Origin: an uncultured Oscillospiraceae bacterium | Lineage (GTDB): Bacteria > Bacillota > Clostridia > Oscillospirales > Oscillospiraceae | Length of the DNA stretch: 41,349 nt | Assembly: GCA_949935795.1 (NCBI GenBank) | Contig: CATLFX010000022.1 | Location: forward strand, 1-41,349 | Reading direction: 5' to 3' | Shown here: in pieces, positions 1 through 8,332 of the stretch | Layout of the letters: every line of letters begins with the position of its first letter | Position numbering within the stretch: position 1 is the first letter of the stretch | Program-made: the position numbers and the translations under genes | The notes under the pieces: generated by a model | What the model was told of the DNA's origin: nothing | Seen by the model: the letters and a program-made list of their open reading frames with translations, nothing else | Database searches by the model: none

Positions 1-268
1 GGATCTTTTCCGCCACACCTTCGTTGTGATTTCTTGAAATAAACACAATTATTCCTGCGAAATCCCGCCTCGTTGTGGCGAAAAATCTCTCGCAAATCGC
101 TCTTGCCGATTTATTCAGAGCTTCCTTTATATGGACTCCCCGCAAAGCCTCTTAACATCGGGGCCCCCGCAAAGCCGCCCTTCAGGCTTTGCGGGGAGAG
201 GAGGGGCAAGGGAGCGCCGTGCGGAATGTCCAAAGGACGTTCCGCACAGAGCGGACTTTGCCCCGACG
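1..268. repeat. structured intergenic repeat-like region
   Basis: No gene is visible here. The stretch is packed with symmetry. CCCCGCAAAGCC occurs twice directly (138-149 and 165-176). The second copy pairs with GGCTTTGCGGGG at 185-196, giving a 12-bp stem with an 8-nt loop. A 13-bp hairpin with one G-U pair and an AAA loop lies at 219-231/235-247, and an outer 7-bp helix GGGGCAA/TTGCCCC (203-209/258-264) encloses it. TTTTCCGCCACA (7-18) nearly inverts TGTGGCGAAAA (75-85). The hairpins lie just downstream of the minus-strand M23 gene and may end or stabilise its transcript, but no U-tract follows. A dispersed intergenic repeat is an equally good reading. Confidence 0.5.
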
Positions 269-1531
269 TCAGCCTCCGCTGATCCGGCCGCCGCCGGGGG
301 AGGTGAAGGTCATGCCGGGGTAGAGCTTCAGCACGTCGTTGCGCACACCGTTCACCCGCAGCTCGAAATGGAGGTGGTTGCCGGTGGACCGGCCCGTGGT
401 GCCCACATATCCGATGACCTGGCCCTTCTTCACCGTCTGCCCCTCCCGAACGATGGGCACCTGGTTCTGGTGGGCGTACAGGGTGGCGTAGCCGCTGCCG
501 TGGTTGATGATGCAGTAGTAGCCGTAGGAGGACGCGTTCTTGTTGGCGTTCACCGTGGTCACCACCCCGTCCTTGGCGGCGTAGATGGGGGTGCCGCCGG
601 GGGCGGGTATGTCGGTGCCGGTATGGTTGTCCCGCCTGCCGTTGATGGGGTCGATGCGCCCGCCGAACAGGGAGGAGATCTTATACCGTCCCGGCAGGGG
701 CCAGTACCAGTCCCCGCTGGTCATATTGACGGCGGCGTTCTGCTGGGCCTCCAGGGCGGCGATCTGGGCGGCGTACTTGCGCTCCGCCTCCTTCAGCTCC
801 TTGTTGATCTTGGCCTCGCTGTCCGCCAGCTCCTTGGCCTCCTTGGCGTACTCGCTCTCCGAAGCGGCGATCTGGTTGAGCAGCTGCTGGGCCTCTGAGC
901 GCTTGGCCTCCAGCTCGTCCTTTTTGGCCTCCAGCTCCTGCTGGACCAGGGCCTGGGCGTCCCGGTCGGTCTGGAGGGCCTCGCGGGCCATATCCAGATC
1001 CCGCTGGGTGGCCTTCAGCTTCTCAATGATGCCGTTGGAGTATTCCATGATGTCGCCGATGAGCATGGCCTGATCCAGCATGTCGGCAAAGCTGTTGGCC
1101 TCAAAAAGGATGGACAGGTAGTTCACGCCCCCCGTCTCCTCCATCCAGCGCACCTGCTGGTAAAACTCCTGGTACTGCTCCTCCTCCTGCCGCTCCAGTT
1201 CGGCGATCTCCGCCTCCTTCACGGCAATCTGGTTGTCGTACTCATCCAGCATGGCCTGGCTGGCGTTGATCTCCTGCTCGGTGAGCAGCACCTGGTTCTG
1301 GATCAGCTCCACCTGCTCCTTGGCCTTAGACAGGTCGTTCCGAATGGCCTTCAGCCGGGCCTCCGCCTCCTTTTTCTGAGACTGGATGTCGCTCAGCTCG
1401 TCCTTGATGTTCTGGATATCGCTCTTGGTGACGCCGGCCTGGGCGAACACACTGAGCACAGGGAGCATCACGGACAGCAGCAGCGCCGCCGCCACGATGA
1501 TGACAATGATACGCTGGGTCTTTTTGTTCAT
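269..1531 (-). CDS. M23 murein endopeptidase with coiled coil (EnvC/PcsB-like), paralogue 1
   Basis: Predicted secreted 420-residue peptidoglycan hydrolase. Residues 8-30 form a signal peptide or anchor. Residues about 35-265 are a long Glu/Lys/Gln-rich coiled coil, interrupted by a conserved hairpin segment near 125-165. The LytM/M23 zinc-peptidase domain spans about 275-405, with zinc and catalytic residues H303, D307, H354 and the HLH pair H386/H388 all present, so it should be active. The ATG is chosen because AGGAGG sits 8 nt upstream. It is the last gene of the ftsE-ftsX-M23-M23 operon, 17 bp after its paralogue. In characterised systems (EnvC, PcsB, CwlO) the coiled coil docks on FtsX and ATP hydrolysis by FtsE activates hydrolysis at the septum or side wall. 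That role is inferred here from gene order and architecture. Confidence 0.9.
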   Translation of the reverse strand: MNKKTQRIIVIIVAAALLLSVMLPVLSVFAQAGVTKSDIQNIKDELSDIQSQKKEAEARLKAIRNDLSKAKEQVELIQNQVLLTEQEINASQAMLDEYDNQIAVKEAEIAELERQEEEQYQEFYQQVRWMEETGGVNYLSILFEANSFADMLDQAMLIGDIMEYSNGIIEKLKATQRDLDMAREALQTDRDAQALVQQELEAKKDELEAKRSEAQQLLNQIAASESEYAKEAKELADSEAKINKELKEAERKYAAQIAALEAQQNAAVNMTSGDWYWPLPGRYKISSLFGGRIDPINGRRDNHTGTDIPAPGGTPIYAAKDGVVTTVNANKNASSYGYYCIINHGSGYATLYAHQNQVPIVREGQTVKKGQVIGYVGTTGRSTGNHLHFELRVNGVRNDVLKLYPGMTFTSPGGGRISGG

Positions 1532-1548
1532 GTACCGTTCCTCCTGTC

Positions 1549-2727
1549 TCAGCTTCTGTCAATAAAATTTAAATTGGGGTATAGCTTGAGCACGTCGTCC
1601 CGCACCCCGTTCACCCGCAGCTCAAAATGCAGGTGGGCCCCAAAGCTGTTGCCTGTATTGCCCACGTAACCGATGACCTGACCCTTTTCCACCGTATCCC
1701 CCGCCTTCACCAGGGGAAGCTGGCTCTGGTGGGCGTACAGGGTGGCGCGGCCATTGCCATGGCTGATGATGCAGTAGTTGCCGTAGGACGAATTATACCG
1801 GGACAGGGTGACCACCCCGCTCTGGGCGGCGTGGATCTCCACCCCCTGGGGCACGCCGATGTCGGTGCCGGTGTGGTTGTCCCATCTTCCGTTTAAGTAC
1901 CGTCCGCCAAAATAAGAAGTGATGCCGTAATAGCCGGGGACGGGCCAGTACCAGTCGCCGGAGGCGCCTCCCGCCGCGATCTGCTGGGCCCACTTGGCCT
2001 CCGCCTCTTTCAGCTCCCGTTCCATCTCCGCCTCGTCGGCGGCCAGCTGGGCGGCCCTTTGCACATATTCATTTTCCGACGCGGCAAGCTGGGCCAGCAG
2101 GGCCTCCGCCTGCGCCTTTTTGTCCCTCAGCTCCGCCAGGCTGGCCTCCAGTTCGCTCTGGACCTGGGCCTGCTGGTCCCGGCTGGCCTGCAAGTCCTCC
2201 CGGGCGCTGTTCAGCTCCTCCTGGGTGGCCTGGAGCCGCTCCACAATGCGGTCGCTGTACTCCATCACGTCGGTGACCAGCAGGGCGTAGTCCAGCAGGT
2301 CGGCAAAGCTGTTGGCCTCGAACAGCACCGACAGGAAGGACGCCTCTCCTGTCTCCTCCAGCCACCGCACCTGCCGGTAGAATTCCTCCAGCTGGGCCGC
2401 CTCCTGGGCCTCCAGCTCCGACACACGGCGCTGGTTCTCCTCGATCCGCCCATCCAGCTGGGCCAGCAGCTCCCGGCCCGCGTTCACCTGCTGCTCACAC
2501 AAGAGCACCTGGGTCTGAATCAGTCCCGCCTGTTCCTCCGCCTGGGCCATGTCTCCCTGGATGGCGGCCAGACGCTCCTCCGCCTCCTCCTTCTGGGCGA
2601 CAGCGGCGTCCAGCCGGTCCCGGATGGCCTGGATATCGCTCTGAGTCACCGCTCCGGCGGGCAGCAACGCCGTCACCAGCATCGCCGCCGCCAAACAGGC
2701 GGACAATATTCTCTTTCGCAGTTTCAT
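1549..2727 (-). CDS. M23 murein endopeptidase with coiled coil, paralogue 2
   Basis: 392-residue paralogue of the next gene downstream, with the same plan: signal peptide (1-26), coiled coil (about 28-250) containing the same EFYRQVRWLEETG and LFEANSFADLLD segments, and a C-terminal M23 domain (about 258-385). The zinc set H285, D289, H332, H365 and H367 is complete. It starts 19 bp after ftsX, with GAGG about 6 nt before the ATG. The closest neighbour in sequence is its own tandem copy, so a local duplication is likely. Both copies keep catalytic residues and the same FtsX-docking-like hairpin, which suggests two alternative hydrolases for one FtsEX complex, or one for division and one for elongation. 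That split is inference. Confidence 0.9.
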   Translation of the reverse strand: MKLRKRILSACLAAAMLVTALLPAGAVTQSDIQAIRDRLDAAVAQKEEAEERLAAIQGDMAQAEEQAGLIQTQVLLCEQQVNAGRELLAQLDGRIEENQRRVSELEAQEAAQLEEFYRQVRWLEETGEASFLSVLFEANSFADLLDYALLVTDVMEYSDRIVERLQATQEELNSAREDLQASRDQQAQVQSELEASLAELRDKKAQAEALLAQLAASENEYVQRAAQLAADEAEMERELKEAEAKWAQQIAAGGASGDWYWPVPGYYGITSYFGGRYLNGRWDNHTGTDIGVPQGVEIHAAQSGVVTLSRYNSSYGNYCIISHGNGRATLYAHQSQLPLVKAGDTVEKGQVIGYVGNTGNSFGAHLHFELRVNGVRDDVLKLYPNLNFIDRS

Positions 2728-2746
2728 CGTTGACCTCGGTCTCCCG

Positions 2747-3646
2747 TCATACCTGGAGGAACTTCCGGATGGCGAAGCTGGAGCCCAGCGCGCCGATGAC
2801 GGAGCCGGACAGCATGAACACCGCCAGCACCCGCTTCCACAAATCGCTGAAATTCATCAAGCCGAACAAATCCGCCGCGCCGCCCTCCACCAGGGCGCGG
2901 CTCACCGCCGCATACACCGCCCATTGCAGGAAAAAGGCCACCAGCGCCCCCATGACGCCCAGGATCAACCCCTCCACAATAAAGGGCCAGCGGACAAAGC
3001 CGTCGGTGGCGCCGCACATCTTCATGATCGCGATCTCCTCCCGGCGGGCAAAAGCGGCCAGCCGGGTGGTGTTGGAGATGATAAACAAGGACACCGCCGC
3101 CAGGATGCCAATCAACACGTAGGCCAGCGCCGTGACGGCGTTGCGCACCGCCACAAAACCCTCGGCCACCTCACCTGCGGCCCGGTGGTTGACCACGCCG
3201 GGCAGGCCGTCCACCGCGTCCACCGTCTCGGTGAACCGCTCCAAATCCTTCACGTGGATGGACAGCCGGTCCCGGAACACCTCGTCGGGGATATTGGCGT
3301 ACAGGCCGTCCGACTCATGGCCCTTCAGGTAGTCCCGCTTGGCCTGCTCCCGGCTGACGAAGGTGACGGAGCCCGGATCGGAGCCCACGTTGTCCAGCGC
3401 CCGCACCTGATCCATGAGGGCGCGGATCTGGTCGTCCGTGTAATCCTCGTCCACAAAGGCCAGAAACTCGTTCTCCTCCTCCAGCTGGCTGAGCATATTG
3501 TCCACGTTCACCGCCAGCAGGGAAAAGGACCCCATGATAATCAGGCAGGCCACAATCATGCACACGGCGGCAAAGGACATCAGACCGTGGGAAAATATGC
3601 TGGAAAAGCCCTCTTTGATGAAATAACCTATATTCAATCGTCTCAT
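2747..3646 (-). CDS. ftsX: cell-division ABC permease FtsX
   Basis: 299-residue membrane subunit of the FtsEX complex. One membrane segment near 23-45, an extracellular loop (about 46-170) that in the family binds the coiled coil of a wall hydrolase, then three segments near 171-191, 221-245 and 270-295. The cytoplasmic motif EIAIMKMCGAT (204-214) after the second segment is typical of FtsX. Its ATG overlaps the ftsE stop by 4 bp (ATGA), indicating translational coupling and fixing the start. Two M23 hydrolases follow directly in the same operon, the expected arrangement for FtsEX-activated peptidoglycan hydrolysis. Confidence 0.95.
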   Translation of the reverse strand: MRRLNIGYFIKEGFSSIFSHGLMSFAAVCMIVACLIIMGSFSLLAVNVDNMLSQLEEENEFLAFVDEDYTDDQIRALMDQVRALDNVGSDPGSVTFVSREQAKRDYLKGHESDGLYANIPDEVFRDRLSIHVKDLERFTETVDAVDGLPGVVNHRAAGEVAEGFVAVRNAVTALAYVLIGILAAVSLFIISNTTRLAAFARREEIAIMKMCGATDGFVRWPFIVEGLILGVMGALVAFFLQWAVYAAVSRALVEGGAADLFGLMNFSDLWKRVLAVFMLSGSVIGALGSSFAIRKFLQV

Positions 3647-4323
3647 GCTCTGTAGTAGCCTCCCTGACCGTCCCGTATCATTTCTCCGTCCTTGATGGCC
3701 ACCACCCGCTTGGAGAAACGGTTGACCAGGTCCCGCTCATGGGTGACCACCAGCATGGTGGTGCCCATGGCGTTGATGCGCTCCAGCAGCGTCATGATCT
3801 CCAGCGACCGCTTGGGGTCCAAATTGCCGGTGGGCTCGTCGGCAATAATCATCCGCGGGTTGTTCACCAGCGCCCGGGCGATGGCCACCCGCTGCTGCTC
3901 GCCGCCGCTCATCTCGTTGGGGTAGGCGTCCGCCTTGTCGTTCAGCCCCACCAGGTCCAGCACGTAGGGGATGCGCTTGCGCATTTCCCGGCCGCTGGCC
4001 CCCACGGTGCGCATGGCGAACTCCAGATTGCCCTGCACCGTCTTTTTCTCAATGAGCCGGAAATCCTGGAAGATGATGCCCAGGGTGCGGCGCATATGGG
4101 GAATCTGCCAGCGGCGGATGTTGTTCAGGTTATAGCCGTTGACGATGACCCGGCCCTGGCTGGCCACGATCTCCCCGGTGAGCAGCTTGATGATGGTGGA
4201 CTTGCCCGACCCGGACGGCCCCACCAGAAACACAAACTCCCCGTCCTCAATGCGCAGGTTGATCCCCTTCAGGGCCTTGGTGCCGTTGTCGTATTCTTTA
4301 TGTACGTCGATCAATCGTATCAT
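3643..4323 (-). CDS. ftsE: cell-division ATP-binding protein FtsE
   Basis: 226-residue ABC ATPase, the usual FtsE length. Walker A GPSGSGKS at 35-42, Q-loop Gln at 86, signature MSGGEQQR at 138-145, Walker B MIIADE at 158-163 and H-loop His at 195 are all intact. It powers FtsX, a mechanotransmission complex rather than a classical transporter, and so controls wall hydrolases. First gene of the operon; a GGAG box lies about 10 nt before the ATG. A perfect-consensus promoter sits about 90-120 bp upstream. Confidence 0.96.
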   Translation of the reverse strand: MIRLIDVHKEYDNGTKALKGINLRIEDGEFVFLVGPSGSGKSTIIKLLTGEIVASQGRVIVNGYNLNNIRRWQIPHMRRTLGIIFQDFRLIEKKTVQGNLEFAMRTVGASGREMRKRIPYVLDLVGLNDKADAYPNEMSGGEQQRVAIARALVNNPRMIIADEPTGNLDPKRSLEIMTLLERINAMGTTMLVVTHERDLVNRFSKRVVAIKDGEMIRDGQGGYYRA

Positions 4324-4413
4324 GGGCCCGCATCTCCACAGTTCTCTGAGTCTTTTGATCTTGCCGCGTTGTTACCGTTTTGTAATCTTTATGCGCGGAC
4401 GGAATCGACTATC

Positions 4414-4442
4414 ATTATATCCGCTGAATTCGCCCCTGTCAA
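4414..4442 (-). promoter_or_regulatory. sigma-A promoter of ftsEX operon
   Basis: Read on the minus strand: TTGACA (4437-4442), 17-nt spacer, TATAAT (4414-4419), a perfect match to the housekeeping consensus. It leaves a leader of roughly 80-90 nt before the ftsE ATG at 4323. Confidence 0.85.
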
Positions 4443-4523
4443 CGGCTGTCGGCCGATTCCCAGCATTCCCCTGGAAGAGATTATGTAAACTTTTTGGAAA
4501 CACCCGCCGCTGACCGCATAAGG

Positions 4524-4546
4524 AAAGCCGCCCGCCGGGCGGCTTT
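4524..4546 (-). terminator. hairpin after the CdaR-type regulator gene
   Basis: A 10-bp perfect stem AAAGCCGCCC/GGGCGGCTTT with a 3-nt loop lies 6 bp past the regulator stop. On the minus strand it is followed by TTTCCTTAT, a weak U-rich tail. It also separates this transcript from the ftsE promoter. Confidence 0.65.
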
Positions 4547-4552
4547 CGGAGG

Positions 4553-5644
4553 TCAGGATTCGATGCCACGGGAGACCAGATATTTCTTCACCATCAGCGC
4601 TACCTTGAAGGTGATGGCGTCGTCAAACTCCCGCAGGTCCAGGCCGGTGAGCTTTTTGATCTTCTCCAGCCGGTACACCAGGGTGTTCCGGTGGACAAAC
4701 AGCTTCCGGGCCGTCTCGGACACGTTCAGGTTGTTCTCAAAGAACTTGTTGATGGTGAACAGGGTCTCCTGGTCCAGGGCGTCGATGGGGTTCTTCTTGA
4801 ACACCTCCCGCAGGAACATCTCACACAGGGTGGTGGGCAGCTGGTAGATCAAGCGCCCGATGCCCAGATTCTCATAGTTGATGATGGACCGCTCCGTCTC
4901 AAACACCCGGCCCACGTCGATGGCCACCTGGGCCTCCTTGTAGGTGCGGGCCAGGTCCCGGATGTGCCCCACGATGGTGCCGATGCCCACCACCGTCTTG
5001 ATGCCCAGGTCCCGGGTCAGCGCCTCCTGGACGTTCTGGGCGATCTTGTGCAGGTCACGGGCATCGGCGTTCTCCCCCAGGTGCTTCACCAGGGCCACGT
5101 CGGTCTCGCTGACGGACAGCACAAAGTCGGTCTGCTTGTCGGGGTACAGCCCGGACACCACGTCCACGGCGGACACGTCGGGCGCGCCCAGCTGGCGCAC
5201 CAGAATCACCGCCCTGGGGGCCTCGGACACAAAGTGGAGCTCCTTGGCCCGGACGTAAATGTCCCCCAGCAGGATGTTGTCGCACAAAATATTCTTCACA
5301 AAGGCGGCCTTGTCGTTTTTCTCCTCGTAGTAGGTCTTAGCCCCGTTGAGGGCGATGACCGCCATGGAGCAGATCAGAGCGGCGCGCTCGTCCTCCCCCT
5401 TGACGAAGGCGGCGTAGTCGTACTGTCCGCTCCAGCCGGGGAGCGCCTTGAAGGTGAAGCCGCCGCTGACCACCTGAGCGTCCTGCTCAGCCGCCAGCAG
5501 CGCCGCCGCGCTGGCCCACTTCTCCCCAATGCAGGCCAGCTCGTTACAGGCCACCACTGTGCCCTGTTCATCAATGACGCCGACCGCCCGGTCGGAACAA
5601 TCCTTCATCTGAAGAACGACGCTTTGGAAAATCCTGCTGGACAT
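4553..5644 (-). CDS. CdaR/PucR-family transcriptional regulator
   Basis: 363-residue regulator. The C-terminal about 55 residues form the PucR/CdaR helix-turn-helix (LNVSETARKLFVHRNTLVYR near 307-326, followed by LEKIKKLTGLDL). A central region (about 150-270) resembles the GGDEF-like, non-catalytic domain of CdaR, including a GIGTIVGHIRDLARTYKEA stretch. The N-terminal about 130 residues may be a sensory domain, with the motif VGVIDEQGTVVACNE near 22-36. Family members respond to sugar diacids, purine intermediates or stress signals; the ligand here is not visible. It is a single-gene transcript with its own promoter and terminator, next to but not in the ftsEX operon. Confidence 0.82.
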   Translation of the reverse strand: MSSRIFQSVVLQMKDCSDRAVGVIDEQGTVVACNELACIGEKWASAAALLAAEQDAQVVSGGFTFKALPGWSGQYDYAAFVKGEDERAALICSMAVIALNGAKTYYEEKNDKAAFVKNILCDNILLGDIYVRAKELHFVSEAPRAVILVRQLGAPDVSAVDVVSGLYPDKQTDFVLSVSETDVALVKHLGENADARDLHKIAQNVQEALTRDLGIKTVVGIGTIVGHIRDLARTYKEAQVAIDVGRVFETERSIINYENLGIGRLIYQLPTTLCEMFLREVFKKNPIDALDQETLFTINKFFENNLNVSETARKLFVHRNTLVYRLEKIKKLTGLDLREFDDAITFKVALMVKKYLVSRGIES

Positions 5645-5720
5645 TGCGTTTTCTCCTTTCTACGCGGCCGGCCATGGGGCTCTCTGCCACTTTGTTGATT
5701 TTTCATACAGACGCTTTTCT

Positions 5721-5749
5721 ATTATACCGATTTCCTTAGCGGATTTCAA
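5721..5749 (-). promoter_or_regulatory. promoter of CdaR-type regulator gene
   Basis: Minus strand: TTGAAA (5744-5749), 17-nt spacer, TATAAT (5721-5726). It lies about 80 bp upstream of the ATG at 5644, which has AAAGGAG close upstream. The surrounding sequence is markedly A/T-rich against the GC-rich genes. Confidence 0.8.
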
Positions 5750-5793
5750 TAGTTTTCTGAAATTTTTTTGTTGAAATTGCCAAAATTTTCGTT

Positions 5794-6495
5794 TCATTGA
5801 CTGAAAATTCCTTTCAGCTCCCGGTCATTCAGCTGACGGTACGCCCCTTTGGGCAGGCTCTCATCCAGCTCCAGAGGGCCGAACCGCACCCGTTTGAGAT
5901 AGGTCACCGGCTTGCCCCGGGCGGCCAGCATCCGCTTTATCTGGTGGTATTTTCCCTCATGGATGGTAATACGAGCGCTTTGGCTGGATAAAAGTTCCAG
6001 CTCTCCGGGGAGGCAGGTATAGCCGTCCCCCAGGACCACTCCGGCCCGCACCGCCTCCACGTCGTCCTGGTCCAGCGCGCCGTCCACCTCCAGGTAGTAC
6101 ACCTTGTCCACATGGCGTTTGGGGGACAGCAGCCGGTGGGCCAGGGGGCCGTCGTTGGTGAGCAGCAGCAGCCCCTCCGTGTCCTTGTCCAGACGCCCGG
6201 CGGGGAAGATGCCCAGATTTTGGTACTCCTCCCCCAGCAGGTCCAGCACCGTCCGCTCCCCCGGCTCTGCGGTGGAGGACACCACCCCCGCCGGCTTGTT
6301 CAGCATCAGATACACCGGCCCCTGGGGACCGATGGGGACGCCGTCCACCGTGACGGCGTCCTCCTCCCCCACCTTTTGCTCCGGGGTACGGCACACCTGG
6401 CCGTCCACAGCCGCCCTGCCCGCCCGGATCAGTTCCCGGGCCTCCTTCCGGCTCCACTTTCCCGTGGCCGCCAGACGCTTATCCAAACGCTCCAT
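5794..6495 (-). CDS. rsuA: RsuA/RluB-family 16S rRNA pseudouridine synthase
   Basis: 233 residues, the normal length for the RsuA family. Residues 1-46 are an S4 RNA-binding domain (MERLDKRLAATGKWSRKEAR). The catalytic domain follows, with LNKPAGVVSS (65-74) and the catalytic signature GRLDKDTEGLLLLTNDG (100-116), where D103 is the nucleophilic aspartate. KYHQIKRMLAA near the C-terminus is also typical. The reading frame stays open far upstream, but the ATG at 6495 is the only start that gives a correct S4 N-terminus, so the longer frame is rejected. Exact target (16S U516 for RsuA) cannot be proven from sequence. It is divergent from the DUF4830 gene. Confidence 0.9.
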   Translation of the reverse strand: MERLDKRLAATGKWSRKEARELIRAGRAAVDGQVCRTPEQKVGEEDAVTVDGVPIGPQGPVYLMLNKPAGVVSSTAEPGERTVLDLLGEEYQNLGIFPAGRLDKDTEGLLLLTNDGPLAHRLLSPKRHVDKVYYLEVDGALDQDDVEAVRAGVVLGDGYTCLPGELELLSSQSARITIHEGKYHQIKRMLAARGKPVTYLKRVRFGPLELDESLPKGAYRQLNDRELKGIFSQ

Positions 6496-6543
6496 GCCAT
6501 CCGCCCTCTCCCGCCCGCGGCGTTTTGCCGGCGCAAACTCACA

Positions 6544-6573
6544 TTGACCGGCCTTTGACCGCCAGTATATCAT
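6544..6573 (+). promoter_or_regulatory. possible promoter of DUF4830 gene
   Basis: TTGACC (6544-6549) followed after 18 nt by TATCAT (6568-6573), or after 16 nt by TATATC. It lies about 60 bp upstream of the ATG at 6631. The spacing is plausible but the boxes are only moderate. Confidence 0.4.
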
Positions 6574-6630
6574 ATTTCCCGTCCCAAGTACATATTCTCT
6601 CCCTGAGAAATCAGGAAAGGTCGTGCTGCT

Positions 6631-7170
6631 ATGATCATCTTCACCGCGCGCGTACCAAAGAGACAGCTGATGGCCGCCGGGGCCGCCGCCCTGTGCTGTG
6701 TGTTCGCGGTCCTGGCCTTCACCCTCACCCTGGGCGGGCGGGCGGTGGCCGCTTCGGCGGAGGTGAAACACGTCAAAACCAATGACGACCGTCTGGCCTA
6801 CCTCAACGGCCTGGGCTGGCAGGTGTCCCCCCAGCCCATCGCCACCGAGGAGCTGCTCATCCCGGAGCAGTTCGACGACAGCTACCAGGGCTATCTCCAG
6901 CTCCAGTCGGACCAGGGCTTTGACCTCAACCAGTACAGGGGCAAGCGGGTGAAACGGTACACCTATCAGCTCACCAACTACCCTGCCCAGGCCGAGCCGG
7001 TGCAGATCGCCCTGCTGGTCTACAAGAACAAGGTGGTGGGCGGTCAGATTCAGTCCTCCTCCGGCAGCTTTCTCCACGGGCTCACCCTTCCGGCTCCGGA
7101 CTCGGGCGGTCCGGCTTCCCCCGCCCCCTCCCCCGCTCCCTCGGCGGCGGCAAGCGGGCTGACCCTCTGA
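6631..7170 (+). CDS. DUF4830 membrane-anchored/secreted protein
   Basis: 179 residues. An N-terminal hydrophobic segment (about 13-42) follows a positively charged start and acts as anchor or signal. Residues about 50-150 match the DUF4830 pattern as I know it: a GLGWQV segment, the run IPEQFDDSYQGYLQLQSDQG, GKRVKRYTYQLTNYP, and LLVYKNKVVGGQIQSSSG. A Pro/Ser/Ala-rich tail ends the protein. The function of DUF4830 is unknown; no catalytic motif is apparent. It is divergent from rsuA and converges on nagA, with the shared terminator between. Start supported by GGAAAGG about 10 nt upstream. Confidence 0.75.
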   Translation: MIIFTARVPKRQLMAAGAAALCCVFAVLAFTLTLGGRAVAASAEVKHVKTNDDRLAYLNGLGWQVSPQPIATEELLIPEQFDDSYQGYLQLQSDQGFDLNQYRGKRVKRYTYQLTNYPAQAEPVQIALLVYKNKVVGGQIQSSSGSFLHGLTLPAPDSGGPASPAPSPAPSAAASGLTL

Positions 7171-7212
7171 CAAAACAATGGAGACGCGCTTTGACGCGTC
7201 TCCATTGTTTTG
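7171..7212. terminator. bidirectional terminator between DUF4830 gene and nagA
   Basis: A perfect 18-bp inverted repeat (7171-7188 with 7195-7212) and a 6-nt loop. The outer part of the stem is A-rich on the left and T-rich on the right, so it can end transcripts from both converging genes. It begins directly after the DUF4830 stop and ends one base before the nagA stop. Confidence 0.9.
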
Positions 7213-7213
7213 T

Positions 7214-8332
7214 TTAAACGACCTGCCGTCCTTTGAAAAACACGGCCTTCACACCCAGATCCCGGTCAAGCACCACCACATTGGCCCGCTTGCCCGGCTC
7301 CAGGCTGCCCACCCGGTCAAAGACGCCGACGGCCTGGGCGGGGTTCACCGCCGCCGCCCGCACTGCGTCCGCCAGGGGAATGCCGAAGGAGACGGCGTTC
7401 CTCATGCAGGCCATCAGGTCGGTGACCGATCCGGCGATGGTGCCGTCCGCCAGGGTGGCCAAGGGGCCCTTTACCGTGACCTCCTGCCCCCCCAAATCGT
7501 ACTTGCCGTCGGTCATCCCCGCCGCCCGCATGGTGTCGGAGATGAGCACCACCCGGTCCGGGCCGAACATTTTGAAGGTGGCCCGCACCACTGCGGGGTG
7601 GATGTGGACGCCGTCGGAGATGAGCTCCACCCGGCTCCAGGGGGAGTCCAGCGCCGCCCCCACCACGCCGGGGGCCCGGTGGGTGAAGCCGGGCATGGCG
7701 TTGAACAGGTGGGTGACCTGCCGCGCCCCCGCCCGAAATGCCTCCACCGCTGTATCGTAGTCAGCGGTGGTGTGGGCCACCGACACGCCCACCTCCTCGG
7801 ACGCCTCCCGGATAAAGTCCAGCGCCCCTGGCTCCTCCGGGGCCACCGACACCAGCTTCACCAGCCCCTCGGCGGCCTCCATCAGGCGGCGAAGCATGGC
7901 CGCGTCCGGCGCGTGAAGCCAGTCGCCGTTCTGCGCCCCCTTTTTCGCCAAGGACAGGAAGGGCCCCTCCAGGTTGACGCCCACCAGGTCCGCGCCAGGG
8001 CGGTTTTTCCTCCGGTGGGCGGCGGCTGTGCGGCACACCTCCATCAGCCGGTCCTCCAGCAGGGTCATCCCCGCCGGACAGATCTGGGTCACCCCACGGC
8101 TGAGCTCGTACTCCGCCATGGTCTGGAGGCCCTCCGGGTCCGCGTCGGACAGGTCCGCCCCCCGGCAGCCGTGAAAGTGCACGTCGGTGAGGCCGGGGAT
8201 CACCCAGCAGCCCGAGGCGTCATAGGTTTTTTCGTCCCGGCTGTCCGGGGTGAGCAGGGCGCCGTCAAAGCACACGTCCCGCTCCACAAAGCCCTTTGCC
8301 AGGTCAAATACCTTCCCGCCGGAAATTTTCAT
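7214..8332 (-). CDS. nagA: N-acetylglucosamine-6-phosphate deacetylase
   Basis: 372 residues, normal for NagA. It hydrolyses GlcNAc-6-phosphate to glucosamine-6-phosphate and acetate in the cytoplasm. Visible amidohydrolase features are the metal-site VHFHG (H52, H54), [14 protein letters not shown] with E122, metal/substrate histidines H187 and H208 (THLFNAM) and the catalytic aspartate D266 in [10 protein letters not shown]. The ATG overlaps the nagB stop by 4 bp (ATGA), so translation is coupled. It is the last gene of the sialic acid/amino-sugar operon and its product is the substrate of NagB. Confidence 0.95.
   Translation of the reverse strand: MKISGGKVFDLAKGFVERDVCFDGALLTPDSRDEKTYDASGCWVIPGLTDVHFHGCRGADLSDADPEGLQTMAEYELSRGVTQICPAGMTLLEDRLMEVCRTAAAHRRKNRPGADLVGVNLEGPFLSLAKKGAQNGDWLHAPDAAMLRRLMEAAEGLVKLVSVAPEEPGALDFIREASEEVGVSVAHTTADYDTAVEAFRAGARQVTHLFNAMPGFTHRAPGVVGAALDSPWSRVELISDGVHIHPAVVRATFKMFGPDRVVLISDTMRAAGMTDGKYDLGGQEVTVKGPLATLADGTIAGSVTDLMACMRNAVSFGIPLADAVRAAAVNPAQAVGVFDRVGSLEPGKRANVVVLDRDLGVKAVFFKGRQVV

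Noticed and set aside
6496-7173. N-terminal extension of the pseudouridine synthase frame
   Set aside because: The extension is antisense to the DUF4830 gene and would precede the S4 domain with unrelated sequence; the ATG at 6495 gives the normal protein.
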